Shown here: piece after piece, positions 31,905 to 43,230 of the stretch
Position numbering within the stretch: position 1 is the first letter of the stretch
Layout: each line of letters starts with the position of its first letter
NCBI GenBank assembly: GCA_963383645.1
Contig: OY726562.1
Location: 2,113,001-2,177,000, forward strand
DNA length: 64,000 bases
DNA from: Muscardinus avellanarius
Taxonomy: Eukaryota > Chordata > Mammalia > Rodentia > Gliridae
Reading direction: 5' to 3'
Made by a program: the position numbers and the translations under genes
The notes under the pieces: model-generated
Seen by the model: only the letters and a program-made list of their open reading frames with translations
The model's database searches: none
Told to the model about the DNA's origin: nothing

Positions 31905-32083
31905 AGGGGATTGGACCTAGAGGCATTCTACCTCCCCAGCCCTTTTTCTCTTTTGGTCTGAAGCAGGACCTCACTGGATTGCTGAGAGCCTCACTGAGTT
32001 ATGGAGACTGTCCTTGACCAACTGCGATCCTCCCGTGTTGGCCTTCCAGTGCCAGGATTACAGTAAGTACCACCATGCCTGGC
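31901..32083 (-). mobile_element. dimeric B1-ID SINE, type I, diverged
   Basis: Begins ttacaggggattggacctag and ends taagtaccaccatgcctggc. Confidence 0.85.
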
Positions 32084-32338
32084 GGCAGTGACCATTCTTA
32101 AGAGGGTAGAGGTATCCCTCACCAAGGAAGAGGCAGCAGGGCACTCAGAAACCCCTCTGTGCACATACGGGTTATATTCATTTCAAGCTACCCCAAATCC
32201 ACTCGCTCAGAAATTCAAAGTGATAGTCTATGGAGCTGCTGCTGCCCTCTGCCGCTGGGGAGTGGGATAGATGCGTCTCTGCAGAGGTGCTTGAGAAAGG
32301 TTGGTCTCTTACAGTCCTGAAGGTGAAGTTTATCACAG

Positions 32339-32378
32339 GAGGGAAGGAAGGAAGAGGGAGGGAGGGAGGGAGGGAGGG
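32339..32378. repeat. (GGAA/GGGA)n tract
   Basis: Short purine tract of tetranucleotides. Confidence 0.9.
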
Positions 32379-32523
32379 TTAGGCAGGTGGATCCAGCAGG
32401 CCTGGGTTCAGGTCTCAGCTGTAACTTTGCAAGAAGCATGGCCACCTTTGGAGCTGAGACACTCTTGGTCTCATTCTTCTTTTGTAAAGAGGAGACAACA
32501 CCCTGCCCACCAGGCTGGATTTT

Positions 32524-32559
32524 TGTTGTTGTTGTTGTTGTTGTTGTTGTTCGTTCCTC

Positions 32560-32608
<49 letters not shown>

Positions 32609-32611
32609 TTC

Positions 32612-32658
<47 letters not shown>

Positions 32659-32660
32659 TT
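32524..32660. repeat. (TTG)n then (TTTC)n compound microsatellite
   Basis: About 9 TTG units, then about 100 bases of TTTC units with a few TTCC, ending at the inverted tail of the next SINE. Confidence 0.95.
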
Positions 32661-32850
32661 TGGTGCAGTACTGGGCATAAAACCCAGGGCATTTGACCTC
32701 TGAGCGATACCCCCAACCCTATTTTTTATTCTTTATTTTGAAACAAGTTCTCACTGAGTTGCCAAGGCCTTACTAAGTAGCTGAGGCTGGCCGCAAACCA
32801 TGATCCTCCTGTCTCAGCCTCCCGAATGCTGCACTTAGCCCACCGAGCTA
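32661..32850 (-). mobile_element. dimeric B1-ID SINE, type I, 5' end decayed
   Basis: Begins ggtgcagtactgggcataaa and reaches ctcagcctcccgaatgctg. The final head region is degraded. Confidence 0.88.
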
Positions 32851-33389
32851 TTTTCAGTGTCAAGTCACAAATGTGCATGGCTTTGAGAGGATGCTAGCTG
32901 AACCTCAGTGGTCTAGCACGGTGGCCACTTATTTCTTGCTCGCACCATAAAGGGGGTCCTCCAACCACCGCGCAGCGCCTGTCCAACCACAGATCTGGGA
33001 CAGAGCTCGCTGTGTCTCACGACTCCGCCATCTTGAACCTGAGCTTCCCAGGTCACGTTGGAGCCCACAGCAGAGGGGCAGGAGGAAAGGACTTTGCACA
33101 GAGGCGCCTCTGGCCAGGCCTGGAAGCTGCTGGAACTCAGTGTCATGGCTGCCTCCCGGTGCTGGGAAGGCTGGAGACACAGCACGGCAGCCCCTGGCTC
33201 AGCGTGCCCATTAGTAAACACCTGGAAGACAGCGAGCTCTGCTCCCTCCCAGGAAGCGATCAGAGATGTCAGGAGCACGATTCCTAGTGATACTGTGAGT
33301 AGCACTCTAACGGACCATGCGTTGTTTTTTTTATGGTTTGTAATACTCTCTCGGTTTTTAGTCTGACATAGATCTGAAACTAAAAGGCA
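32851..33389. other. no recognised gene
   Basis: The longest open frame in the window (minus 33524-32913, 203 codons) crosses this part, but plus-strand frames are open over the same bases and its start lies in a MIR-like region. I see no domain in it. Confidence 0.3.
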
Positions 33390-33530
33390 GTGCGGTGGGT
33401 GATAGTAGCTCGGTCTTGAAGATGTGGCTTCTGATCGGTGTGGTCTCAGACGAATCACTCGACCAATCTGAACCCCAGCTTTCTCGGCTGGAGGATAACA
33501 GGGTCCCCGTGCAGTCTCCTTCAACTTCTG
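33390..33530 (+). mobile_element. possible MIR-type element, diverged
   Basis: The run tgtggtctcagacgaatcac...aatctgaaccccagctttct follows the order of MIR's tgtgaccttgggcaaatcac...ctgagcctcagtttcct. Confidence 0.45.
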
Positions 33531-33789
33531 TGTCTCTAGTTCTAAAGCTTTGACTTAGAAGTAATGCAGAGATGAAACAAAATAAAATATTAGTGATTCT
33601 CAGAATTGACAAGGGACAGAGCCCAGGTCTTGGCTGGGCCTCTGTGGGGCAGCTTTCAGCCCATTCTTGGAGCAGACGGTGTGGAAAATGAACTAAAGAT
33701 GTCGTTTAATAGGTAGAAAGGGAGCACGTATTAGTGATAGATTACCAGGCTTACACGGTACTATTTAGTCCAAAAGAGTCCAAAAGAAA
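33531..33789. other. no recognised feature
   Basis: Unique-looking interval. Confidence 0.35.
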
Positions 33790-33801
33790 AATAATTCATG
33801 A

Positions 33802-34001
33802 ACCAGGCATGGTGGCGCACGCTTGTAATCCCAGTACTTGGGAGGCTGAGGCAGGAGGATCGCAGGTTCAAAGACAGCCACAGCTACTTAGTGAGGCCCT
33901 CTGCAACTTAGTGAGACCCTGTTTCCAAATAAGAAATAAAATTAGGCTAGGGGTTTAGCTCAGAAGTAAAACGCTCTGGGCTCAATTCCCAGTGCCACAA
34001 A
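33802..34001 (+). mobile_element. dimeric B1-ID SINE, type I
   Basis: From accaggcatggtggcgcac to tcaattcccagtgccac. Flanks aataattcatga (about 33791) and aaaattcatga (about 34059) suggest a TSD. Confidence 0.92.
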
Positions 34002-34060
34002 AAAGAAAGAAAGAAAGAAAAGAAAGAAAGGAAGAAAGGAAGAAAGAAAGAAAGAAAGAA
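34002..34060. repeat. (GAAA/GGAA)n tract
   Basis: Purine tetranucleotides in the tail of the preceding SINE. Confidence 0.95.
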
Positions 34061-34165
34061 AATTCATGATTTGGGGGTGGGCAAGTGACATCATAGAAAT
34101 ATACTAGTCTTTAGAAGAAGAAATCAGATCAAATCCACTTGGTAGTATGTTTTATTAAACTGCTG

Positions 34166-34290
34166 AACTTTGATGCCTGCCTGTAACCCCAGTACCTGGG
34201 AGGCTGAGACAGGAGGATTGCAGATTTGAGACCAGCCTCAGCAACATAGCGTGACCCTTAGCAACTTAATGCTCCATTAAAAAAAAAAAT
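34166..34290 (+). mobile_element. B1-like monomer, no ID half
   Basis: From gatgcctgcctgtaacccc to cttaatgctccatt and an A run. No ID half follows. Confidence 0.75.
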
Positions 34291-34890
34291 AGAAGGCTTC
34301 CAAATGTTAGTTGTCTGAATTCTGTACCCATGTCAAGGAAACAGGAGTTTTACGTGGCACGAGGGGAAAAGATGAGGCTGTGAGAAGAATCATATAGTTT
34401 ATACCACAACAAGAGCCCATTTCTTTGCTTTGTTTTACTTTTCTAAACTGAGGATAAATATGTAGGTAAGACATGAGTCAGAGATGCTCAGAAAGTACCT
34501 AGAAGCCCCCTCGTTTGAAGCATGCGAGCTGGTTTCACGTGGGTGAAGAAGGATGGTTTTCAAGAAGACGATCTGGCAGCAGGACTTGCCTTGCGAGGAT
34601 GCCGCTGACTCTGGGAGGCTCGCGCGGGCCTTCAGTAGGGGCCGGTGAGCACCTGGCCTTGTCCTCCGGGCTAAGTCAGGGGAGAAGAGGTCTCTGTGGA
34701 CATGAAATTCAACCAGCCCTCCAGCCAGGCTCCCAGCGAGAGTGCCGCGACGCCCTGGAGAGGCCTGGGCCGGGCATTCCCTGGGGAAGGGCCGGTTGGC
34801 GCCCAAACTCTCCAGCAACTCTTTAGTCGCTGTTTTACCGAAAAAGGGTACATTTTAGATGAATAATTATTTGTTACTTACTACATGTTT

Positions 34891-34892
<2 letters not shown>
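34291..34892. other. no recognised feature
   Basis: Frames overlap on both strands in 34435-34826 without family likeness. Confidence 0.3.

Positions 34893-34934
<42 letters not shown>
34893..34934. repeat. (CA)n microsatellite
   Basis: About 21 units in unique sequence, not attached to a SINE. Confidence 0.95.
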
Positions 34935-34936
<2 letters not shown>

Positions 34937-35031
34937 CTACTGTTAAACAACCACATGACTTTGGCACCAGGGCACAGTCTTTTCTGGGCTTCCAGCTTCT
35001 GTTTTTCTTCTCTGTAAAACACAGGGACTTT

Positions 35032-35215
35032 TTTTTTTTTTTTTTTGGTGGTACTGGGGTTCCTGGAAACCCTTCTACCTCCAAACCTATTTTTTTATAT
35101 TTTTATTTGGAAACAGGGTCTCTTAAGCCAGCGCGGCTGGCTTCAAACCTGTGCGATCCTCCTGTCTCCGCCTCCCAAGTGTGGGGGATTACAAGTGTGC
35201 ACCCCCACGCCCGGC
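35032..35215 (-). mobile_element. dimeric B1-ID SINE, type II, with TSD
   Basis: The TSD aaacacagggactt/aaacacagcgactt lies at 35018-35031 and 35216-35229, one mismatch. Stem perfect (loop gcg). TTCCTGGAA is at 35060-35068. Part of the ID half is deleted (cttctacctccaaacc). Confidence 0.94.
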
Positions 35216-35383
35216 AAACACAGCGACTTGATTGTATAATCTTTGGGCCTCTTCCTGGCCTAAAATGATAAATTCTAACTCAAGGAGAACTTCTCCTCGC
35301 TGAGGAAGAAACCAGAAGCTGGAGGTTGCTTTGTCCTGTTTTTCTAAATCTCGACCACTCTTTAAAAAAAGGACTTCTTACAG

Positions 35384-35565
35384 TACGGTAACGTCCAGAA
35401 CAATGTTAGACCAGAGAGCTGGGTGCCCTGGCCTAGACAACATCAAATTAACTATCACAGATGGTGGGTCCTTCCGTCGGGAGGTGGCTCTCCGTGTCCC
35501 GTTATCAACTGTGTCTGAATAAACAGACTGGCCCCAGAGTAAGCTGCGTCAGGCACTCACCCAGT
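35384..35565 (+). repeat. copy A of an interspersed repeat end
   Basis: Shares gtccagaacaatgttagacc, aacatcaaattaactatcac, gggaggtggctctccgtgtc and aataaacagactggcccc with 46386-46565 in the same order. The first part matches the 3' end of a widespread mammalian repeat that starts tattagtcagggttct, whose family I cannot name with certainty. Confidence 0.7.
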
Positions 35566-35928
35566 GGGTGCCGAGGGGAGAGGCCTCCCTGCTGTGGTGG
35601 GGGCTGAGGTCACGAGTGGGCAGGAGCCGGGGGGCCAGGGTTTCCCGTGGCTCCTACAGTGGCTTCTCTGGTTGTATGCCTCTTCCATTTTGACAGGAGC
35701 CCATTTACTATCTCTTCTTATTCCTTTTCTGATTTTGTATTTTTACACGAGTTTTGCTTCTTCAGAAGGCAGGTTCCTCTAAAGCTGGAAGGTGTCCCAG
35801 GAAGAGTGATTCACACCTAGTGCTCAGGATAGAAGTGAGGATACCATGGTAGAGGGTGAGGAGAGCAGAGGATTGTCATGGAATTGTAGCCCTGGCAAAG
35901 CCAACATGTGGCTCTTTCGAAGTGAGCT
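35566..35928. other. no recognised feature
   Basis: Unique-looking interval. Confidence 0.35.
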
Positions 35929-36155
35929 AAGCCGGCGTGGTGGCCCCCACTCGTAACCCCAGTACTTGGGAGGCTGACACAGGAGGATTGCAGGTTTGTG
36001 GCCAGCCTCAGCAACTTAGTGAGGCTCTCTGCAACTCAGACCCTGTTTCAAAGTTAAAGAAAAAATAGGGGCCAGGATGTAGCTCAGTGGCAAAGCACCT
36101 ACTTTGTAGGTGTGGCACTCTGGGTTCGATTTCCGGTTCCAAAAAAGACAAAAAA
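35929..36155 (+). mobile_element. B1 half joined to a full-length ID half
   Basis: From aagccggcgtggtggcccc to gttcgatttccggttcc. Unlike other dimers its ID half keeps the middle (agcacctactttgtaggtgtgg), which the common form lacks. Confidence 0.85.
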
Positions 36156-36175
36156 AAAGAACCCCTTAAAAAAAT

Positions 36176-36228
36176 AAGGGTAGGGGTATAGCTCAGAGAT
36201 AGGATGCCTTTGCATTCAATCCCCAGAA
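36176..36228 (+). mobile_element. short ID-type monomer
   Basis: Unit agggtaggggtatagctcag...attcaatccccag in the A-rich tail region of the SINE before it. Confidence 0.8.
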
Positions 36229-36236
36229 GCCCCCCA

Positions 36237-36281
36237 AATTAAAATAAATAAATAAACAAACAAACAAACAAATAAACAAAT
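36237..36281. repeat. (AAAT/AAAC)n tract
   Basis: Tail-derived tetranucleotide run after the ID monomer. Confidence 0.92.
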
Positions 36282-36424
36282 ACGTGCGAACTAGAGTTAA
36301 GCTAAAGGTCAGTTCCTCAGTCATGCAAGTGCTCAGGCCCTGGAGCCAAGGGCTGAAGCCGGGTTTCCATCCGGGCTTAACTGCTTCCAAATCTAGTAAC
36401 TTATTCACTAAGAAACGTGTGCAC

Positions 36425-36491
36425 AGGCTGGGGGTGGAGCTGGGGGGGCTCTCGCCTAGCACGCGGGAGGCTGTGGGTTCCACCCCCAGCA
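36425..36491 (+). mobile_element. full-length ID-type monomer
   Basis: Unit ggctgggggtggagctgggg...ctagcacgcgggaggctg...gttccacccccagc. Keeps the tRNA-like middle, with a near-intact B box. Confidence 0.8.
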
Positions 36492-36603
36492 AGAGAACGC
36501 ACGTACCGAAGTTGGTAGAGCGAGTTCCTTGGTCTTTTGTCTCTTCCCATGATGCTCCTGCCCCTTGTTTACTCTCTGTGGTCTGCCTGTGGCCTAGTGT
36601 TGA

Positions 36604-36745
36604 CTTTTATGTATGTATATAAACATACACAGGTATGATGTTACGTGTTTTGTGTTTACAGTCTTATAATTTATGTATACATGTATATTTCTGTAACACA
36701 TATTTCTAGCAGTCTGCACGTATATATGATATATTAATTAGCATT
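36604..36745 (+). repeat. direct repeat copy A (pair with 37936)
   Basis: Shares tttatgtatgtatataaaca, ggtatgatgtta.gtgttttgtg and acatatttctag..g.ctgca with the second copy about 1.33 kb downstream, over about 140 bases. Confidence 0.85.
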
Positions 36746-37775
36746 TCTTCAGAAAGTGTAAGAACATTTCAGAACATGGAACAGTTGCCCTCATCTCCTG
36801 TGCCCCCGTGACCCCAGGTGCCCGGCCTAGAAGTCACCAAACGGGCCACTTTGGGTTGACAGTTCCAAAGTGCTTAGAGTCAAGGAGGAAACCGAAGGTG
36901 CCACAGTCCCTGGAGAACTTCTAAACCTGTCTCGGGGTCAGGGCTCTCCTGATCTCCTTTCAGGAAGGAAAGCCATCTACCTCTCCACTGGGGTCAGAGG
37001 CTTTGCGGGTGCGGTGTTGGGTCGAGGGCCAGTGATGGAGTGTGGACCCGCGCTGGGGTGACAAAGGTGGCTAACCTGCGGCATCTGCCCTGTGGTCACG
37101 GGAGGGAAGCCGGAGGAGTCAATCCCAGTCGGTCACTGCCTGGGGGTCCCACTGGGCCCCAGCAGGTCATCCTTGGGGTCAGATGGTCTCCAGCAGTAGC
37201 TGTTACGATGAACCACTTAGGAAGGACATCCACGTGCCGGCTTCCTAAGCGAAGATTCTCTGCCCCTAGCAGCCTGGACTCAGCCAGGGCTCTGGCTTTG
37301 GGGTAGCCAGCTGTCCTCTTTATCAACAGAGACATGGCTCCTGAATGACATCGTTAACCTGGCCACACAGTCACAAATGATGTCTTCATCTGTGTTGCAA
37401 TCACTCGCCTTGACGGTCACCAGCCTCGGCCACAAGCCCCTCCCCGGCCATCCACCAGCTCCAGGCACACGCTCGCCCCGCATCCACAGGTTCACCAATC
37501 AGAGAGCAGCAGTGTTTGAAAAAATGCTGCGTCTGCACTGACGTGCATCTTCCTTCTCATTATTCCCTAAACAATACAGTGTAATGAGCATTCATGCATC
37601 TATATTGCATTAGGCGTTATCAGTAATAGACAGGATCTGCAGGACACCAGAGAATGCGCTTGAGTTATATGCAAATACTGCGCCGTATTTAATAAGGAAC
37701 TTGAGCATCCGATGACTTTGGTATCTGTGGAGTGTCCTGGAACTACCACAGATAACCAGGGATGGCCACTATATC
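36746..37775. other. no recognised gene
   Basis: The interval between the two direct repeat copies. The 36830-37330 part is GC-rich with overlapping frames on both strands. No family is recognised. Confidence 0.35.
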
Positions 37776-37925
37776 TATGTGTAGATGATAGATAAATACA
37801 TAGATAGATGATAGATATCATAGATGCATAGACATATCCACATACCTATTACATGTAGACACACAGACACATACCCATATACACATTACAGGTATACATA
37901 CACATACCACATAGAGATACAATTT
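37776..37925. repeat. GATA/ACAT-rich degenerate microsatellite
   Basis: Irregular gata, taga and acac units (gatagatgatagatatcatag) grading into acatacac units. Confidence 0.85.
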
Positions 37926-37935
37926 TATATAGAAT

Positions 37936-38078
37936 TTTTATGTATGTATATAAACATACATAGGTATGATGTTATGTGTTTTGTGTGTTAATAGTCTCAT
38001 AATTTATGTGTAAGTGTATGTTTCTGTGATACATATTTCTAGCTGCCTGCACTTATATATAACATGTTAATACAGCAC
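37936..38078 (+). repeat. direct repeat copy B (pair with 36604)
   Basis: Aligns with copy A throughout with scattered changes and small gaps. The sequences beyond its ends differ from those of copy A. Confidence 0.85.
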
Positions 38079-38768
38079 GAATGTGTATTTGGGCACCCAT
38101 ATACAATGGAAATGCTTCTGGAAAGGTACACAAGAGCTGTTTCGTGGCAGTTGCCTTGGGAGGGAAGGAATGAGGGTCCTGGGGCTGGAGAAGGGAAGGA
38201 CACCTTTGAATTTCATTTCATAGCCTTTTATATAGTTTAGATTTAACGCCGATGTTGCTTTTAGAACAAGATATTCTATTACTCTTTGGTTATATTCAGG
38301 GCGGCATCACTTGCTTTTACCTTCCAGTGCAAGTGTACTTAGGTTAAAAGACTCTGCTCATCCTCCTGCCTCAGCTGGGACTATTCAAAAAAACTATGGT
38401 TTTCTTTACATATGCCGACCTGAGATAACTCAGCCCACATTAAGATCAAAGGAGATGCTGGGATGGCTTGTGACCGTGCTCTGCACACTGGCTTGTCAAA
38501 GGCGCCAGAACTACCCAGCTTGACTAACACCATCTTGGTCCTGGGCTGCTTCATCATCCTGTTTTTGATGAGAAATTAGAGGGATTATGGTGCAGGTGAA
38601 GGTGGAGACTCTCCAGAGTGCTGTTGTGTCTGGGTCTCCTCGTACAGGGCTGTCCCCTGGGCTCTAGAACTGGGCTACTCTGACACCCCCTCTCTCAGCC
38701 AGTAAATGAAGGTCTTTGCTGAATCCATGAAGGGTCATTCTAGGAGACCAGAAGAAAATAATGCCTCT
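38079..38768. other. possible ancient LINE-type 3' region, then unique
   Basis: At 38115-38240 aaggtacacaagagctgttt...ggcagttgccttgggaggg resembles the old ggatacacaagaaact...gtggttgcctctgggga repeat string. The rest is unassigned. Confidence 0.35.
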
Positions 38769-38972
38769 GAGGCGAGCACGGTGGCGCACGCTTATAATCC
38801 CAGCATTAGTGAGGCTGAGACAGGAGGATCGCAGTCCATGGACAGCCTCAGATACTTAGTGAGGCCCTTTGCAACTCAGTGAGACCCCGTTTCAAAATAA
38901 AGAATAAAAAATAGGGCTGGGGGTGTAGCTCAGAGGTAGAATGCCCCTGGGTTCCATCCCCAATGCCACACA
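38769..38972 (+). mobile_element. dimeric B1-ID SINE, type I
   Basis: From aggcgagcacggtggcgcac to gttccatccccaatgccac. Flanks aataatgcctctg (about 38757) and aataatgtctctg (about 38996) are a likely TSD with one change. Confidence 0.94.
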
Positions 38973-38999
38973 ATAATGATAACAATAACAATAACAATA
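38973..38999. repeat. (AATAAC)n tract
   Basis: Short A-rich repeat in the tail of the preceding SINE. Confidence 0.9.
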
Positions 39000-40338
39000 A
39001 TGTCTCTGTCCAAAAGCAGAGCCACCTCCCAATCTACTTCATATGTTCCTGACTCTCTTTAATTCTCTTGTGTAATTTATCAATCCACATGCATTAATTA
39101 GTACAGTAACATGTAGTGTTGATTAAGTCATCTACTGATTGAGTCCTCTATTGCAGGCTCTGTGTTTGGTCCTGGGGCTGGGGATGAGTATGATCCAATC
39201 CCAGTTATAAAGATACTTGCCGTTTATAGCGGATACATATGTGGAAGAAAATGATTGCAATCCAGCGTGTTGACAGTGAGCTGGAGGGTGCCCAGTTGTA
39301 ATTACGCAAAGGGCAGAGGAATTTAGAGACAGTTTACTATATCCAGGAGAATGTGCATATGTTATAACTTGTATAACTCCCAAATAAGTTCTGCGTGTTC
39401 TCCTGGAGGAGAACTCAGCCATGGGTTGTGAACAGGAACAGCGCACGCGCAAATGCAGAGAGGTGGGGAAGTGCTCAAGAGCCGGGAAGGAAGAGAATGG
39501 CAGGATTGGCCGAAACAGAGCTAAGACAGAGTGCTAGAGGCCGGCCTGCACCCAGCCCTGTACCCAGCCGAGGCCCGTGAGCCTTGCCCGGGAAGCAGAA
39601 AGGGGCTGTGAGAGATGGGAACTCCATCTGGTGCCGCATCTTTTGTAAAAGAACACTTATATAGCTGCAGCTAGTTGCCTTTAAACAGGCTGATCATTTA
39701 CCCAGAATAAGAACTTTCTGACCCACTTATTTCATTCAAAGTGGACTTTACAGTCTTATTTCTCTCAAATAATTGATTGGTTCCTCCCTGTTATGAAGTA
39801 TAAAGCATGAAAATAAACAAGTTGTTTGAAAATAGAAATTCTAAAATTTGGTAAGTTAATGAAAGCCATGGATTTTTTTCCTCCCATAAAAATGTTGGTA
39901 CAAAATATTACATATAATTCCAGGGAGTTTACAGACTTCTTTAAAAAAATTCCGGAGATTGTGTAGACAATCAATTGACAGCTTTGCTTTGTTTTGATAG
40001 TTTGGGAGGCTTCTGACCAAAGAAATCGTCCAGAGTCTCGGGAACTCACCGGAAGCGTTATGGAAGTCAGAAGAATGAAGTCTTATTTCAGCCTCCATCT
40101 GAGACCGCCATCCCAAGTGAGACGTGTGCTGTTGAATTTTCTGAAGTGTTCTTATTTACAAGAAATCTATGACAAACTAGAGTGGGTGGCCTTAATCTAG
40201 GTCATAAGGCTATTTTAGGATATCCAAACAGGAAATGAGAGAGGGAAAATCATCCTATAAAACAAGGTGAAAATGCAGATGGTGAATTTTCAAAACCTTC
40301 TCTTGATGTCACATAAATTCTGAAATGTGTCCATTGCA

Positions 40339-40340
<2 letters not shown>
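39000..40340. other. unique sequence with an ancient-repeat trace
   Basis: At about 39380-39500 gtgttctcctggaggagaac...gaacagcgcacgcgcaaatgc resembles the aacagcatgtgcaaaggc string of an old mammalian repeat. No gene is supportable. Confidence 0.35.

Positions 40341-40389
<49 letters not shown>
40341..40389. repeat. (GT)n microsatellite
   Basis: About 24 units in the inverted tail of the next SINE. Confidence 0.95.
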
Positions 40390-40391
<2 letters not shown>

Positions 40392-40590
40392 ACTGGGGAT
40401 TGAACCCAGAGGCGTCTAGCTACACACTAGCTACACACTAGCTACACACTAGCCCTATTTTTTATTTTGAAACAGTGTCTCAGCAAGTTGCTGATGCTCT
40501 TGCTAAGAGCTGAGGCCACAAACCTCCTCCTGCCTCGGCCTCCCAAGGACTGGGATTATAGATGTGTGCCAACAGTGTGCCCCGCCCGTG
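40390..40590 (-). mobile_element. dimeric B1-ID SINE, type I, with internal triplication
   Basis: Begins agactggggattgaacccag. In the ID half the unit ctagctacaca is present three times (40416-40448), an expansion within the element. Confidence 0.9.
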
Positions 40591-40877
40591 CCATAAATTA
40601 AAAATAACCCTTCAGTTTTAAGGTCTCTGATTTCAGAATGAAATGTAGTAATGCCTTTACCAGCTTACTAGCTTAGGAGACCCTCAGAATTGACCTGTTC
40701 AAACGAAGAATGGGGATAAAATCTTTTGGAAATAAATGACTACCTTTTCTTGTTTGGTAGTGGGGGATAGGGGGAGATTGGGGCTTTCTGCACAGGAGAG
40801 CAAATAAAAAATTATCATTCAGATCTGAAAACCAAAATCAAAACAGGATTCTATAGGTTAAAGCAATAAAACCTGGT
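40591..40877. other. no recognised feature
   Basis: Unique-looking interval. Confidence 0.35.
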
Positions 40878-40878
40878 C

Positions 40879-40960
40879 TGTCCTTCCTTCCCTTCTTTCC
40901 TTCCTTCCTTCCTTCCTTCCTTCCTTCCTTCCTTCCTTCCTTCCTTCCTCCTTCCTTCCT
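40879..40960. repeat. (TTCC)n microsatellite
   Basis: About 20 units in the inverted tail of the next SINE. Confidence 0.95.
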
Positions 40961-41132
40961 TTTTGTGGTACTGGGGATGTAATCCAGGAGCATTCTACCT
41001 CTGAACTGCACCCCAGACCTATTTTCATTTGGAAGCAGAATCTAAACTGTTCAGGTTCACTTTGAACCTGGGATCCTCCTGTCTCAGTCTCCCAAGTGCT
41101 GGGATTACAGGCATGCACCACCATGTTCAGCT
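40961..41132 (-). mobile_element. dimeric B1-ID SINE, type I, shortened middle
   Basis: Begins ttttgtggtactggggatg and ends catgcaccaccatgttcagct. Confidence 0.88.
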
Positions 41133-42040
41133 TAGAACCTGGTTCATTTGAAAAATAAAACAATTTTTGTAAACAGCTGAAGAGACCGCTCGAGTGACTT
41201 GTCCTCTTGTGAGGTATGGGTCAGGAGAGGAAGATTAATTGGAAACCTGGAGGAATGTGGAGGAGATTATAAGTGTTTTGGGAGGAGAAGGAGAAGCAGG
41301 AGAGGAAAGCTTGGAGTCCTCGGCTCCTCCCCTGGGCCCAAGTCACAGCCAGGGAACTGCAGGGCCAGCTGAGCGACCCCATTCCACTTGTGACCAGGAG
41401 AAGACGTGCTCAGGTCTGCTGGGCCCCTAAGCAGTAAGGCAGTCTTGGGAGAGCCGTCTAAGCGGCTCTCGGTGCTCAGACAGCAGAATCTTCTGTCTGG
41501 CCCCAGGAGCACCGCAGAAGATAGCCGGTGGAGTCCCAACGCCACAGAATCCCCCAGGCAGGAGGGAAGCATCACCGAAGCCATGTTCCAGCCAGCCTTC
41601 ATAGAGGAGACAAACAGGCTGGCCATGGGCCACACCAAGCTGAGAGCACAGACTCCAGCCACGGCAGCCTCAGGCCTGCAGGCTGCAGACAGAGCTGCAG
41701 AGACAGTTGCAGGCTGAGCCCTTGCCAAGAGGCGGGATCCACTCTGATCGAAGCCATCGCTTTTGAATAGAGTTGGATTTGAACCAAGAGGAGACTGTTG
41801 AGGTCAGGAATAACCCACTGATGTGCAAACACCCCTCTGTTCTCCAGCAGGATAGAACTTGCCAGGACGATGGGACAGCCTCGGAAGTGGGACAGTCTGG
41901 CCTTTCACTGCTCCAGGACTGGGAACTCTGCTTCACACGCCTCTTTTTACAGAGTTTGATCACAAGTGCAGGATCATATCATAATTACCACACTCTTTGA
42001 AAAACGAGGGATTGCCAAGGTTTGATTGGCAAGTCTTATC
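41133..42040. other. no recognised gene
   Basis: Long frames overlap on both strands at 41267-41770 (153 codons minus, 103 and 80 plus). Mutual overlap and absent domains argue for chance in GC-rich sequence. A non-coding RNA exon cannot be ruled out. Confidence 0.3.
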
Positions 42041-42058
42041 ATTTCAAACATACCAGGT

Positions 42059-42248
42059 AGCCGGGCACGCTTGTAGTCCCCGTGCTTGGGAGGCGGAGAC
42101 AGGAGGATCGTGCCAGTTGGAAGCAGCCGCGCTGGCTTAAGAGACCTTGTTTCCAAATAAGAAGTATAAAATAGGTCTGGGAGTGTAACCTGGAGGTAGA
42201 AGGGCTTCCAGGAACCCCAGTACCACCAAAAAAAAAAAAAAAAAAAAA
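42059..42248 (+). mobile_element. dimeric B1-ID SINE, type II
   Basis: The head is shortened (agccgggcacgcttgtag) and one side of the stem has a deletion (gaagcagc). TTCCAGGAA is at 42206-42214. Long A tail of about 20. Confidence 0.93.
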
Positions 42249-43230
42249 TTGTGCTTTTATTGGTGTGTTGTAATCTTCCATCCTAATGTAAATGGCGCTG
42301 ACGATGGCATACATGCACAGGCTCGTGGTGCCCCCGTGCCCCCATACCCAGCGTACTATTTCTGTTTCCTCCCTTCGTGACATTTCCTGTGAACCGAACT
42401 AGGGTATTTATTCTGAATGATGCGATGGATCAACAAGATAAGGTATCAGGAAGGACAGCAGGTCAGGTACCGGACCTTGACAGCACCTTTTGTTTTGGTT
42501 TGATTGAACAGATGGAATTCCAGGCGCCCTGGAAAGTCTGAAGGCATCTGAGGTCCGCGTAGCAGAGGGCGGGGGGGGTGGCAAAGAAAGGGTTCAGGCT
42601 TCTCTCTCCTTTCCCAGAAGTCTCTGCTACACGGAGCCTTGATATGTAAAATCCAGGTTTTGTACCCAAAAGAAAAAGTAATGTTTTTACTTGTGAAATA
42701 CTACAACTCCTGAGCATGAGAGAGGAGTGGGCGACTGCCTGGAAAACGGCTCAGTGCTCTCAAAACGGCTTGAAACGTGCTTGAACAGTGCTCTCAAAGA
42801 GAAATGATTTTGTGAACACATTCACAAAAAATGTGTGTGCGTGTGTGCGTGTGTGTGTGTGTGCGCATGAGAGCAAAGAACTACTGTAAGTGTGGGAGTA
42901 GCTTTTTTCTGAATAAAAGGACTAGAATTTTTATAAGAATTACTCATTATTTTATACGTAGGCAATATAGAGATATTGAAAGTCAACCAAGATCTCACAA
43001 GTAATATTTTGGAAAGTCTGGCATGATCTAATTTTGGTTAACTGGAAACATTTCTAATTAAAGAGTATATTTCAAATGACAAATGCTTAAAAGGCACTCT
43101 CTTTCCAACTAATTCTTGTAGTGTTCAAAAAAGAATTAATGAGAAACAATTGTATGGAGAACCTAATTTAACTTTTTCTTCATTTTTCAGAAGGATATAA
43201 ATCTTGTCAATTTAACTAGAACCCCTTTTT
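42249..43230. other. no gene; imperfect TG tract
   Basis: Holds an imperfect TG run at 42831-42863. The 42950-43200 part is AT-rich and unassigned. Confidence 0.35.

Noticed and set aside
32301..32716. Open frames across the TTTC tract
   Set aside because: Low-complexity translation of microsatellite and SINE sequence.
32913..33524. Longest open frame in the window (203 codons, minus strand)
   Set aside because: Other frames on the opposite strand are open over the same bases, the start lies in a MIR-like stretch, and no domain is visible.
36425..36491. tRNA gene
   Set aside because: The unit has tRNA-like boxes but matches the ID SINE family and lacks a full cloverleaf.
41267..41728. Minus-strand frame of 153 codons
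   Set aside because: Three plus-strand frames overlap it and no motif is recognised.
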